From Lichenostomus cassidix (lineage: Eukaryota; Chordata; Aves; Passeriformes; Meliphagidae): 64,000 nt of DNA. Under the pieces are notes generated by a model. It saw only the letters and a program-made list of their open reading frames with translations, was not told the origin of the DNA and did not search any database. Both the position numbers and the translations under genes were made by a program. Numbering within the stretch: the stretch's first letter is position 1; the number at the start of each line of letters is the position of its first letter. Location of the stretch: NCBI GenBank assembly GCA_008360975.2, contig CM039182.1, positions 103,323,443 to 103,387,442 on the forward strand. The letters run 5' to 3'. Positions 48,691 through 59,350 of the stretch are shown here, in pieces.

Positions 48691-50925
48691 CCCCAGAGCC
48701 CCTGTTTCTTTTTAAGCCCACATTTTTAAGGAGAATGCTGCCCTCTCTTTTTTTCTACTCAGCCCTCACTTGATAGGGCTGGCAGAGGCTGAAGAAACCA
48801 ATGTAATCTGTAGCTTCTACCCTGCTTTATTTTATACACAGTTAAAGGACAGTCCAATTCACTGTAAGTTATTCTTAGATTTCAACACATTATTGTACCT
48901 TTATTTGATATACAAGTACATAAAGGAAAGACAATTAATTTAGGTAGATCTGGTTATAACTCCTTGGAGTTTCAGAGATGGATTTTGTCAAAGATAAGTA
49001 AAGATGCATCACACCACGCTCTGATGCATTCAGAGTGCAGTGCTCTGAGTGCTACCTGCTTTTTGATGTGCCTCACTTTATAGGAGCCCTGCTAGAAGAC
49101 AGATGCAAAGTCTGTGTTCCCCTCAGCAGTCACACAAACAAGCACTCAGTGCTTTCTCTGCCTGCTGTCAACCAGGAAGCCTTGGTGCCCTTAAAGAACA
49201 GCTGCAAAAGCCAAATCACTTTGTTACCAAAGAGAAGTCTTTGCTGGAGTTTACAGCTGAAGTCTGAAGGCAAACAGATGTTTTGTATCTGTGATTTGGG
49301 GGCTGTGCAAAGTTCTGCAAATAAGGGACCATGCTTTCGCTTACACAACCAAGAGCAAGTAAGTAAATAAATACAGCCCTATCACCTAGCAGCCCCCATA
49401 AAGGTCAAGCTGTTCTTGGCGGTTCTCTCTTACTCCGTGAACAGAGTCTATTGCTATTTCAAGGTGTGATGATATTCTTCTTGGAAAACATCCTGTCTCC
49501 CTGGGAAACAAGTTCAGATGTAGTCCTTGGCACTGCTGATGCAAATACCTCACTGCTATCAAAGTTACTCTCTCAAAATACATTTTTGCCTGTGTACAAA
49601 GTCCTTTCCCCCCATTAGGTCCTTAAAGAACAGAAACCCATGTAAGTATGTATCTCATGGCTCAAAATTCCCCCCCAGCAAAAATGTCTCTGACATTTTT
49701 TCCTACAAACCAACTCAAACTTTTGTTCTGAATGTTTATCAATGGATACGTCACTCTCATTTCTTGTCATTCCTGATACGGACAACACTTTCTGTGTATT
49801 CATTAATATTGCTAGCATATTGTTGAAAATAAGTATCATGAAACTGCTGCATAATAGGGAAGCAGCTCTTCCCTATTCCTTGTATTCATAATCCTAACAC
49901 ATTGCGGTATGCAGTCATATATTTCAAAAAAACAAGTTACTGTATTTGAAGGGAGATTCTCTTCTCTATGTCCATTTTTGTAACAATTTCTGCACATTTT
50001 CTAGTTTGGATTAGCCTTTTCTGAGCAGAATGCTGGCTTTTTTTCTGGAAAATCAAATTTTGGGCACATCAGAGCTGGAATATTTACTTAAATGGAAAGC
50101 TTATTATTCCTATGGTGAATATTTTGATTTTCTGCATCACTTGATATCTAGAGATTCAAAAGGAGTCTCATTATTAGTTATAGAATATCAAACTAAATTA
50201 AAGAGGATTCTATTATGTTAATCAAGCTAGAAGACTGCCAGGAAAACTGTTGATCTCGTATACTCAGGTTAAAAGAGCCTGGCTTTTCATAGGTTTTAAA
50301 AATAAACAAGGACTGCCACAAATCTGTAGATGGTGGCCAAATACAGACTAGACTATGGCTTTCTCATCTACTGCCTGTGAAGAAATTACTTGTCTGCCTT
50401 CCTTAGATAAGATCTAATCTTGATTTATGGACTGAGTGTGCAGCTAACTTATTGTCTTCACTGGAATACTACCAGCTCAAATTTACATGGAGGTGTTGAA
50501 AACCTGGGGATCCAGGCATGGTATGTAAGCAGTTCTGAGTTTACCAAGACCATTCTCTGTCACAGGCTGTTTCACAACAGCAATTGCACAGACTCCCTAC
50601 TTTTTTGCAAGAAGTAGGGCAGAAAGGCTCTGAGGGAGGAACAAATATTTTTCTTTTTCTCTCATAGTTACAGAAATTCTCATAAAAGTGAGAAATATAA
50701 ATTATTCTCCTGTATCTAAGTGTTGTGGAGGTAGACCTCACCTACTTTTCTCTAGAAACTTTTTTAGATGCTGGGAGATCCTTGTGTTTCCCAGCATTTT
50801 TTTCTTTTCTGGTCTGAGCAAACCCATACCTTGGAGCCTTTTCCTGCAGGCTATGCATAACCAGTCACAGAATGCACAATGTTCATCTCCAGTTTCTGAA
50901 GCAATCCAGCTTATGTGATAGGTTA
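48691..50925. other. Noncoding DNA with one ORF ending at a donor-like site
   Basis: Holds an unrecognised cysteine-containing frame (48,999-49,373) that ends at a perfect GTAAGT donor sequence; see the findings. The rest is AT-rich and featureless. Confidence 0.5.
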
Positions 50926-51548
50926 GTTCCTGTCCTGGTTTGAAAGACAGGTGGGAACCTCCATTAGAATAGAGAATGTGACCTCCCTTTCCTCCAAATT
51001 GTTATAACTTTGAGATCAAGGGGCTTTCAGGCAAAAGATATGGGAAAAGGAATAACAGTTCTTTACTAGTATTTATAACAAGGCAATAACACAGAAACAA
51101 CAGTTTAAACTGACAAAGTCAGAATACAACCTGCCACCCTGTTAGTCAAGGTGGTGGTAGCAGTCCAGCAAAATGGTGGGTGCAGTCCCGTTGGAGTGAT
51201 GGATGTGGTCATGTTGAAATGGTGATCCTGAAGAAAGATCTGGCTGGTCTCTGGAGGTCCAGTGGTGGCTTTCAAGCTCTTCTCCTCTGGGAATCCAGTG
51301 GAAGTTGTAGTCCAGTGTTCCAGAGTCTCAGTTTATCTGCAGTTTATATCTGGGCAGGGCATCTCACAATAGGATGATGTAACCTTATGAGTCATTCTCA
51401 GAGACCTTGATGGTCCATTAGCAGAGATAGCCCCCCTGGATGGTGTTATCAGGGCTGAGTTATGCTGAAGACCACTGCCCCACCTGTTTTTAACAGCTAA
51501 TGAATACATACTTTTGGTTACACCTTCCATGTAACCTAAGACAGTTCC
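50926..51548 (-). mobile_element. Solo ERV LTR (ERVL-like) with 5-bp target duplication
   Basis: A 613-bp LTR at 50,931-51,543 has TGTCCTGG...AAGACA ends and is flanked by perfect 5-bp direct repeats GTTCC (50,926-50,930 and 51,544-51,548). On the minus strand a TATA-type GATATAAACT lies at about 51,341-51,350 and an AGTAAA polyA-like hexamer at 51,062-51,067, in correct order. That strand also ends AAACCAGGACA, typical of avian LTRs. A five-base duplication fits ERVL-type integration. No internal viral region adjoins it. The 65- and 78-codon frames within it are not genes. The boundaries are firm, the strand somewhat less so. Confidence 0.85.
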
Positions 51549-51934
51549 ATAACCCTCTTTTTCAGACATTGATGCTTCATGGGAAGGAATGTCTATTTAA
51601 ATGTTTGTTTTTGTTTTTGTTTTTTTTTTTTGTGGCTGGAATTTCTTTTTTTGACTTTGATGCTTTGATGGTGGTTATTTTGGGACAGTGGTCCCTTGAC
51701 TGTCATAAGGAGGTGATCGAGCATGTCCATATGTGAAAGTTGGTTCTGCCCTTGTAAAATCTCAAATTCTGCATGGTAACTGAGAAAGCAGTGGGGCTTC
51801 TTTCCAGAACAGATATGTTGATTGGCCCCAAGGACTTCTAAGTAGCCTGATCATCCACTCCCCAGGATGTTTGTTTAGTGCCAAGAAATAGGTTTGGAGG
51901 ACTTCCTGAAACAGAAGTTATACATTTCTGTTTA
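51549..51934. other. Noncoding spacer with T-rich tract
   Basis: Contains a TTTG/T-rich tract at about 51,602-51,632. Nothing else recognised. Confidence 0.6.
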
Positions 51935-52365
51935 ATAGATTTTTCTTCCATGAATTTGTCTCGATGTTGTTTGAATGTGGATGAACATGGACATTCCACA
52001 TGCCTGGTAGCAGTAAGTTCAATAGTGAGATAGAAACATATGTTGACCTTTCATTATGAAGCTGCTTCCTGAGCATTCCCTTCAACCTTCTCCAGTTCTG
52101 TGGTTTTAAGGTGTTATATGACGCAGTGAGAAACCATTCAGTTCTTCCTTCCACCATGTCTGATGTGATTACACAGGCCTTAAACAGACATTATACCCTG
52201 GCTGAAGAATCACTGTTTGATCTTTTCATGCACTGTTACTTTTCAGCATTTTTACCATTTCTATGGCCTTTCCCTGTACGGTTCTTGATTGTTATGTACC
52301 TTTTGTTTTGAGGATGAACAGGAGGAAGTATGGCTCTGACCTGGCACTCATCCAGAAAAAGGAAA
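51935..52365 (-). mobile_element. Old sauropsid-type CR1, antisense
   Basis: Reading the plus strand, ordered blocks match the antisense of old CR1 3' regions: CCATGAATTTGTCTCGATGT near 51,949, a GGTAGCAGTAAGTTC block near 52,008, CTTCCTGAGCATTCCCTTCA near 52,065, TTTCTATGGCCTTTCCCTGT near 52,258, and TACCTTTTGTTTTGAGGATG near 52,297. Substitution and indel load is high. It lies between two younger LTRs, so it predates both. Confidence 0.65.
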
Positions 52366-52510
52366 ACCTGCTGACAAGACTATTTCTGTACTTTACCTGC
52401 TGATTACTTAACAGAATATATGTCACTGGAGCTATCACATACTGAATTTTGCCTGGATCAGAATTATAGCTGCATATTACAGACATAAGGTCCAGGGAAG
52501 AGATGGCTGG
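52366..52510. other. Short spacer
   Basis: May be the end of the preceding old CR1. No clear signal. Confidence 0.4.
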
Positions 52511-52975
52511 TGTAGCAGTGTGTCTGATTGGCACTGCATATCTGCCTTCCCTTACCCCATATCTAGTTAATAGCTAGAAAGTTCTTTACCCGCAGTGTTA
52601 TTGTTGGTTTTTAAAAGTTCTGTATCTTCCCTCCTTGTACCTCAATTCCCTGAAGCCCTTGTCAGTCTGTATCCCCTGCGTCCCAGTTGGCTATCCTCTC
52701 AAAACCCCTCCCATCTTTCCATCCCTCTTAACCCGATGTTCGCTTCCATTCCGGGCTCTCTGCCCTTCGGAACCCCGCCGCCTCCTGCCCCCTCATTCTG
52801 TCCCGGTCCCACCTGCCTTCTCCTCCCTGTCACCCCTACCAATAAACCCTGAATTCCCAAGGCTGAGAGACTGCATTTCCTTTATTTGCCAAGGCTCCTA
52901 TTATCCTGTCTTCAAGAAGCCAGCCCTAGCATGGGTTCGGGTCCCACGGGTCCCGGCTCCACTCTGCCCATGACA
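52511..52975 (+). mobile_element. Putative ERV LTR, GC/CpG-rich, sense
   Basis: The segment has LTR architecture on the plus strand. A TTTTTAAAAG TATA-like site lies near 52,607, then a C-rich, CpG-bearing stretch, then AATAAA at 52,841-52,846. Downstream is a GC-rich R/U5-like block with GGGTTCGGGTCCCACGGGTC near 52,933, ending CCCATGACA. Candidate ends are TGTAGC at 52,511 and GACA at 52,975. Flanking hexamers GGCTGG and GCGTGG agree at only 4 of 6 positions, so the borders are tentative. It resembles avian ERV LTRs, but I cannot name the family. The retained CpGs suggest a relatively young insertion. Frames of 85 and 112 codons inside it are not genes. Confidence 0.5.
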
Positions 52976-55165
52976 GCGTGGTAAGCACATGGGGGGAACC
53001 TCTTTTGTGGGGTTTTGGGCTTCCCCTGCCTCCCCAGAGCGAGAAAACCTCAGGCTGGTACACAGATATAATAAAATAAATGTTTGCTTGTACTACAGTA
53101 GGAAATATTTGCAATGAAAAGATTAGATTTGTATAACAGCAACAAACCTTTACCTTTGTGTGGGAATCTTGTTAAGATTCATATTGACAAAAAAAACTAA
53201 GGATGCCTGGTTTTGCCCACTATGAATTAGTAACTTGCAGTAGGTTCCCAATGTCACAAATATGCCACATGAACTTTTACAGAACAAGACTGATTATATA
53301 TCACTTTTATGATATGATCCATGAAGATTTTAGAAGTAAACTGAAAGAAAGCTTGTACAAGTCACTTATTTTGATTGTGGTTAAACATCATCAGTATAGT
53401 TCAAAACAGAAGTGAAGCAAACCCCTAAAACATTATTAGTAATAACAATTTTAATTTTAGAAATTATATGGCTGGGTGAAAAGGATGATAAGAGAATTGA
53501 TACAAGAAAACTTTAATTTGTTACCTTTTTTAATGTTTGTATTGCTGTTACCTGATATGTGTGTAACATCCCCTCTTTGACAGATTGTTTTTGAAGATAT
53601 CAATAAAGCCAACTTGTACTTACCGTAAAACCTAATATCCCCGGAAGAGCAATAAGCAAGTCCCCAAATGATGATAACCTCCTAGCAGATACCTGAGTGT
53701 AAATAGCACCAACAGGCTCTCCTTTAAAGGCAACATTTGAATGTTAGGTCCATATGCAGCCATTTATTGAGAGAAAAGGTGTATAACACATGTGGTGCAT
53801 TGCCTGGGACACTGGAGGCTGCTGTGAAAACAGAGGAAAAACTTGAACATTCTGGGAAACCAATAATTGTACAAAGAACACAAAGTCTGTTCCCCATTTT
53901 AAAGAATAAGTTCTGAGTATAGAGGCCAAAGGGCTACAGCCAAAATATTGAAATAACTAAACTGAGAGAAATATTTCACAATGTTGCCCAAAAAATAATT
54001 AGAATCTCTTCATGGAAACCATATACAACAGCGTAAGGTGGGACTTTGTGCATGGACTGTGGCACCAGTAGAGGGAAATAATGGCAGCATTTCCATGGTG
54101 TGGTGATGTGATGTGGTGGCAGAGATCAGCTCAGAAGGGACAGCTAGTGTGGAGTGAGGGCATGGTGGCTGCAAGGGAAAGAGACTGATGGGAGGAAGGA
54201 GGAACTCATGAGTTTCCTGGGGATGGAAAAAATGTGGCCACAAAGTTGGGGCAGAGCCAGTACCACTGAGGCTTGGCTTTGGCTTTGCAAGATTCAGCAT
54301 CCCTGGATGATGAGAGACAGTGGATCATGGGTGACCCTGTGTCACACCAATGACAGGATCCCTTGGTCATCCATGCTTGGACTCAGTAGGGATATTTTGG
54401 TCCCTTGATATCCTACAGAAAGCAAATTACAGATCATCTTTTTTTTTAGGTAGATTTATTAAAGAAATGATTCAGAACTAAGTGCAATTGTGCCACATGG
54501 CTTACTTGCCTTGTCCTGTAGATATAAGCATGTTTTTTTGTTGCCTTTTTGTTAATTAAGCTTTAGTAGTTTGAATTTTTCTCTGCATTTCAATCTGATG
54601 GGATTTCATGTCACTGTTTGCTGCAAGGCTTGCTTGTTAAGTGAATTTTGGGGGAGAAAGGGAGATGAAGATGACTGATATTTATATCAGGAAGGGAATA
54701 TTGCTTAGCTTAATTTTTAATGTACTGTTTACTGTTCAGTGGGGAGCAGCTGCTGGTTTTCTTTTTATTTGATTGCATTTTTAAGTTCAGGAAAGGTATC
54801 TGAAGTTAGATTGGGCTTTACTCAGTTATAAATATGAAAAAAAAATCACAGGACAGAACAAAATATTAATTGCAATAACTATTTCATTAATCACTTACAA
54901 TTAGTTAACAAATTTTTTGTTCTTTCATGTGAACTGAAAACCAAATAATTTAAACAAGACATATGGTCTATGTCTATTAGCTACCACAGGATCTGTGGTG
55001 GAAAAGGATAGGACACAAGGAAGTATGTTCTATTCTCAGCACCTGCCAGCATGCCACTCCACCTCATAAAATGGCTGAAAAACATTCTTAGGAGTTGTCA
55101 GACAAAATAATTTTTACTTACTTATTTCTGTATCTGTGAGAATAGCAGAATCAGCAATGATGCTT

Positions 55166-55180
55166 AAAAAAAAAAAAAAA
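55166..55180. repeat. A15 homopolymer
   Basis: Fifteen consecutive A, 27 bases before the ATT array. No associated retrocopy was recognised. Confidence 0.9.
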
Positions 55181-55207
55181 CCTACCATAAGCTATCAAGA
55201 TTTTAAA

Positions 55208-55237
55208 ATTATTATTATTATTATTGATATTATTATG
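55208..55237. repeat. (ATT)n microsatellite
   Basis: About six ATT units, interrupted by GATATT, then two more units. Confidence 0.9.
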
Positions 55238-56719
55238 GTATTTTTTCACAGGATTCAATTTTGAATGTTTGATTTGTACGTCTAATGTCCATATGGATAG
55301 GATGTGGATGTAATACATAAAGGTTTTGTAAAAGCAAAATCTTAATTATGCTAAAGGTTAAGTGATATCTGAACTGTGCCCCCTTCAACTAATGCACACA
55401 TTACTTACACAACAGTGGACTTACAAAATTCAGCAGACTGCTAGGAAATTATGATATTAGTAGAAAACAAATTATAACAAACAAATCACAATGCTGGGAT
55501 CTCATTCTCTTTTTAAGGCTGTCTTTCCACCTCCCCACATAATTTATGAATAGTTCAGATTCCCTAAGAAGAATTTGGATTTAACCTATAAATTAAATTT
55601 GCTCATCTGGATTATTATACATTGACTGTATGGCTTGGGCAGGGATATTTGCATTTATATATGCATACTCTGGCACCCTCCCTCTCCCACCAAGCCACTT
55701 CTGTTTTTTCAGCTCTACCTGTTGATACGCAGTTGTATGTAGCTATATGTATAAATATGTATGTGCACATATATTTGCATACTTGTAGTTGAAGCACAAA
55801 GGATAAAGCTTATAGCTAACACAGGTAAAAAAAGAGTAGAAAGAAACAGAATGAGTGCTTGATAAGAGGAAAACATCTGAATGGTTGTGGGAGGAATAAA
55901 CTCATTAAGAAAATGCTGGAAATGTGCTGTTTGGAACAGTCAAGGTGGGGGCTGAGGTGGCTGGAAGTTTACACAGCAAGTGGGTTGTGACACATAACTC
56001 TGCAGCATCAAAGGAGGGGAAGGGATGAGCAAAAAGCCTTTCACTCCAATACTTATTCCCATCTGCCTTTCTAAAGACACAGTCAGAAATACTTCTTAAA
56101 ACCTGGCTCATAATTTTAGCATTTCTGTAGATGAGATGCCTGATAATAAATCCTGATTTATAAGACAATAACTGAAGAGAAAATTAAGTCAGGTACAACA
56201 GGCTTAAAAGATTTTGTTTTCTGGCAACATTATCTGGCAATACAGAAATGTGTTCCCAGCAGGCACTGGCAGATAAAGATAACTTTATGGAGCAACATAC
56301 TTTTTCTTTTCTCTTTAGTGTGTTTAAAGACATGGAATTAAGCAGATGAGATCCTCCAGGTAATAACGACAGAGCTAAAATTGAGAGTTAAGTGCATTCT
56401 TTCAGTTTACTTCATTTTTGTGCAGAGTGATACTCATCTATGACTTCACATTTAGACTGCTGCTTGGTCATAAGCAAATACTCTGAAGGGCTTTTGGGAT
56501 GGAAAACTGTTGTCTTCTATTCCCTGCATCCGTCACATAAGTAATTGCTTGGTTTCCCTAAACATGAAATGATGTTAATGGAAGCATGTTGAGCTTAATT
56601 TGTGTTTATGTATTTCATTCTCATTCTTACAGAGATCGTTTTCTTCATGGTGAAAAAGGCCAGTGAAAGGGTGGAATTTGTCCCTCAGTAATGATAACAT
56701 GTCTCTACACAAATTTCTG

Positions 56720-57285
56720 TGTGCTGATTTGGGATGGGGCAGAGTCAATTTTTTTCACAGTGGCTGATAAAGGGATTGACAATATAAATATGTTTTTGTT
56801 ATTACTGAGCAGGGCTTACACAGAGACAAGGCCTTTTCTGCTTTTCATACTGCCCTGCTGGCAAGGAATTTGGGGGTGCCTGGAAGGCTGGGAGGATAAA
56901 CAGCTGGGACAGGTGACCCCAACTGACCAAAGGGATGGTCCAGACCACATGGTGTCATGGTCAGCATATAAAATGGAGGGAAGAAGGAGAAAGGGGGGTT
57001 TGTGAAGTGATGGTGTTTTGTCTTCCCAAGTCACTGTGAAGCATGATGGGGCCTGGCTCTCTTGGACATGGCTGAACACCTGCCTGGCCACGGGAAGCAG
57101 GGAATCAATTCTTTGTTTTGCTTTGTTTGTGTACACAGCTTTTGCTTTCCCTATGACACTGTCTTTCTCTCAAGCCACGAGTTTTCTAGCTTTTACTCTT
57201 CCAATTCTCTCCTCAGTCCTTCTGGTGGGGGAGTGAGCAATCAGCTCCATGAGGCTTGGTTGCTGGTTTGGTTTAAAACACAACA
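56720..57285 (+). mobile_element. Avian ERV LTR (ERVL-like), sense
   Basis: Ordered blocks match a common avian LTR as I know it: a TGTGCTGATTTGGGATGGGG start, GGATAAACAGCTGGGACAGG near 56,893, a GGTGACCCCAACTGACCAAA block near 56,911, the TATA segment TCAGCATATAAAATGG at 56,961-56,976, and a CTGTCTTTCTCTCAAGCCAC block near 57,160. GGGGGAGTGAGCAATCAGCT near 57,227 follows, and the end GGTTTAAAACACAACA. Length, 566 bp, is normal for the family. The polyA hexamer expected near 57,151 (ATTAAA-like in relatives) reads ATGACA here, so it appears lost. Flanking pentamers TTCTG and CCCTG differ at two positions, so a target duplication is not proven. No internal viral region adjoins it. Confidence 0.85.
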
Positions 57286-57381
57286 CCCTGACAGAACAAT
57301 CACATCCACTTGTTCCTGCCTCTAAGGATGCTGGATTTGGACAGCTTTTTCTAACACTGAAAATGTATAAATGTATACCTG

Positions 57382-57437
57382 CTTCTTCTTCTTCTTCTTC
57401 TTCTTCTTCTTCTTCTTCTTCTTCTTCTTCTTCTTCT
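57382..57437. repeat. (CTT)n microsatellite
   Basis: About 18.7 perfect CTT units (56 bp), beginning 97 bases after the LTR. GAA/TTC repeats can form triplex DNA. Poly-Ser and poly-Glu frames across it are artefacts. Confidence 0.98.
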
Positions 57438-59215
57438 AGTAGCAGTAAGAACAACAGTAATATTCATTGTCATCATGGTCATCAGTATTTTATGACAGTA
57501 ATATTCAAACGAATTGGCTCAAAAAGCTGTCAAATTTATAAGGTGAAATCATCTATAATGAGATGACGTTATCCATCCTAGCAAGGCACCAGCCTCTGAG
57601 ATCCTTTGCTCTGCTGGTTTGTTGAGGATTGGTTACTGGCTCTCAGCCCTTTTACTGAAAAAAACAAGTCTTTGACACACATCCTTGACAGAAGTTTGTT
57701 TTTCCAAAAAACAGCTTCAATACTAAAAAAAGGCCTCTCCAAAATAATGGTATTCACAAAACCACAGTTTTTGATGAACAGAAAGAGTCAATAACATTTC
57801 CATAATTATATCAGTGATTTGTGGCTACTAGATTTGATTTAATATTCATATTTTTAATTAAAAATAATAATCTTGAAATCTGGCAGAGAAAAACAATAAC
57901 GATTTTCATATCTTCATCTTATTTTCTTAATTGGACAACCAAGAGAGTGACCATATTGGTGAAAGGGGAAAACTGACTGTTAAGCCTGTTGGCCCACACT
58001 GACTATGAAGCAAAAAGAAATCTTAGCCATTTGTAAAACAAATTTTCTCCTCAACATAGCATGACCTCACTGTTTTTCTCCTAAGGAAGATGCTGGGAGC
58101 CAACTGAATTATGAATAGCATGCTCAAGTATTACCTCAAGGGGCTGGTTTCATTTAATGTTTCAGAAGACCTACTGAAGACTTTATATCATATTTACTTA
58201 CTAGCATGTTAGTGTCATAGTTTAGTTTAATGATATAGATTATACTAATTAATTGTTTCCCCAGAAAAATATTCACAAAAGCAATTAGCAAGATTATGAA
58301 GCATTGAACAACTTTTCCCGCACTGAAGCAAAACAAATGTCACTTCCAAATTCCTTAATGACTATATATCAATTTAACTTGTTCTTTGCTAACTTTTCCT
58401 AACCCATGAAAAACTTAAAATTTTGTCACCTTTCATACTTTTTTAACATTACAACACAGAGTGATCTTTTTAACCTTCAAATTTTAAAGAGATCACCATC
58501 TGTACACAAACAGTATTTTTTCCTAAACAAACTTGAAAACTCAAATAATTCTACAGCTATTGTAATATTCAGCCCAAGAGAATAATTTATCTTACCTTTG
58601 TTCTCCACTATAATTCAACATTTAAAACAAATTCTGCAGTAGGTTCTCTTTCTACACCAATAGCTTTGGCTGCTGTACTTCTGTCCAGCCAGTGGAAGAC
58701 TCTGGTGAGTGCAAGTGAGAGCAAATAAGCACAAAAGTCTTTGAAATGTGATTGCCAGGAGCTACTGATGAAGCTTTTATGAACACTTTTATGTAAGTTT
58801 AGTTTTAAGACAATCACAAAACAATTTCTCTTGAAGAACTTTTCAGTAGAGGGAATTCCAAAATCTAATAATGTCAAAAGCCAGATGATATATTGCATTG
58901 ACAGACACAGACCACAAATAGACATCAACGATTATAGTTTATAAATAAAGGCCAGAGAGGGATTGAAGTTCCCTGCAATTCAGTTATATGATTGGCCTGG
59001 CATTTGTTGACAGGTTCAGCTACAAAGGAAAGCCATTTTCAAGGGATCTGCACTCTAGAGACACTTTCCCTAAAACCATCAGTGCATAGGAAGAACTCGT
59101 CTCACTTCAGAAATGGATACAATACAGTGGGAGACATGATGCTGTGAAGAGAGCATCTCTGTCCATAACTGACTTTGGAGTATCTTCCATATGGGATCAG
59201 GACTAAAAAAAATAT

Positions 59216-59236
59216 GGGGTGGGGGAGGGGGTGGGG
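59216..59236 (+). other. Strong G-quadruplex motif
   Basis: G4-T-G5-A-G5-T-G4: four runs of at least four G with single-base loops. This is a near-ideal parallel quadruplex in an otherwise AT-rich region, preceded by AAAATAT. Confidence 0.9.
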
Positions 59237-59317
59237 ATAGGGCATGTTTTGTGTTTCAGTGTTGAAATGTAATATAGTTTCTAATATGGGGAGATGCCTG
59301 TTATCTGTAGATATACA

Positions 59318-59350
59318 GGATATACAAGGAGGATATACAAGGAGGACAGG
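59318..59350. repeat. Short tandem repeat, period 14
   Basis: GGATATACAAGGA-type units repeat at about 59,318-59,345 with a degenerate neighbour on each side. Confidence 0.75.

Larger units (their letters stand above)
52976..56719. other. Noncoding DNA
   Basis: No gene recognised. AATAAA near 53,601 follows an AT-rich stretch and may be a polyA signal. 54,010-54,420 is GC-richer with Trp-rich chance frames and may be an unnamed old repeat. Simple repeats near 55.2 kb are listed separately. Confidence 0.5.

Noticed and set aside
52595..52973. Pro/Ser-rich proteins of 85 and 112 codons
   Set aside because: They fall inside the GC-rich LTR-like segment and reflect its C-rich composition.
56715..57290. 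Target-site duplication of the LTR at 56.7 kb
   Set aside because: Flanking pentamers TTCTG and CCCTG differ at two positions, so the duplication is not demonstrated.
57170..57566. Poly-Glu and poly-Ser proteins
   Set aside because: Produced only by translating the (CTT)n array and LTR sequence.
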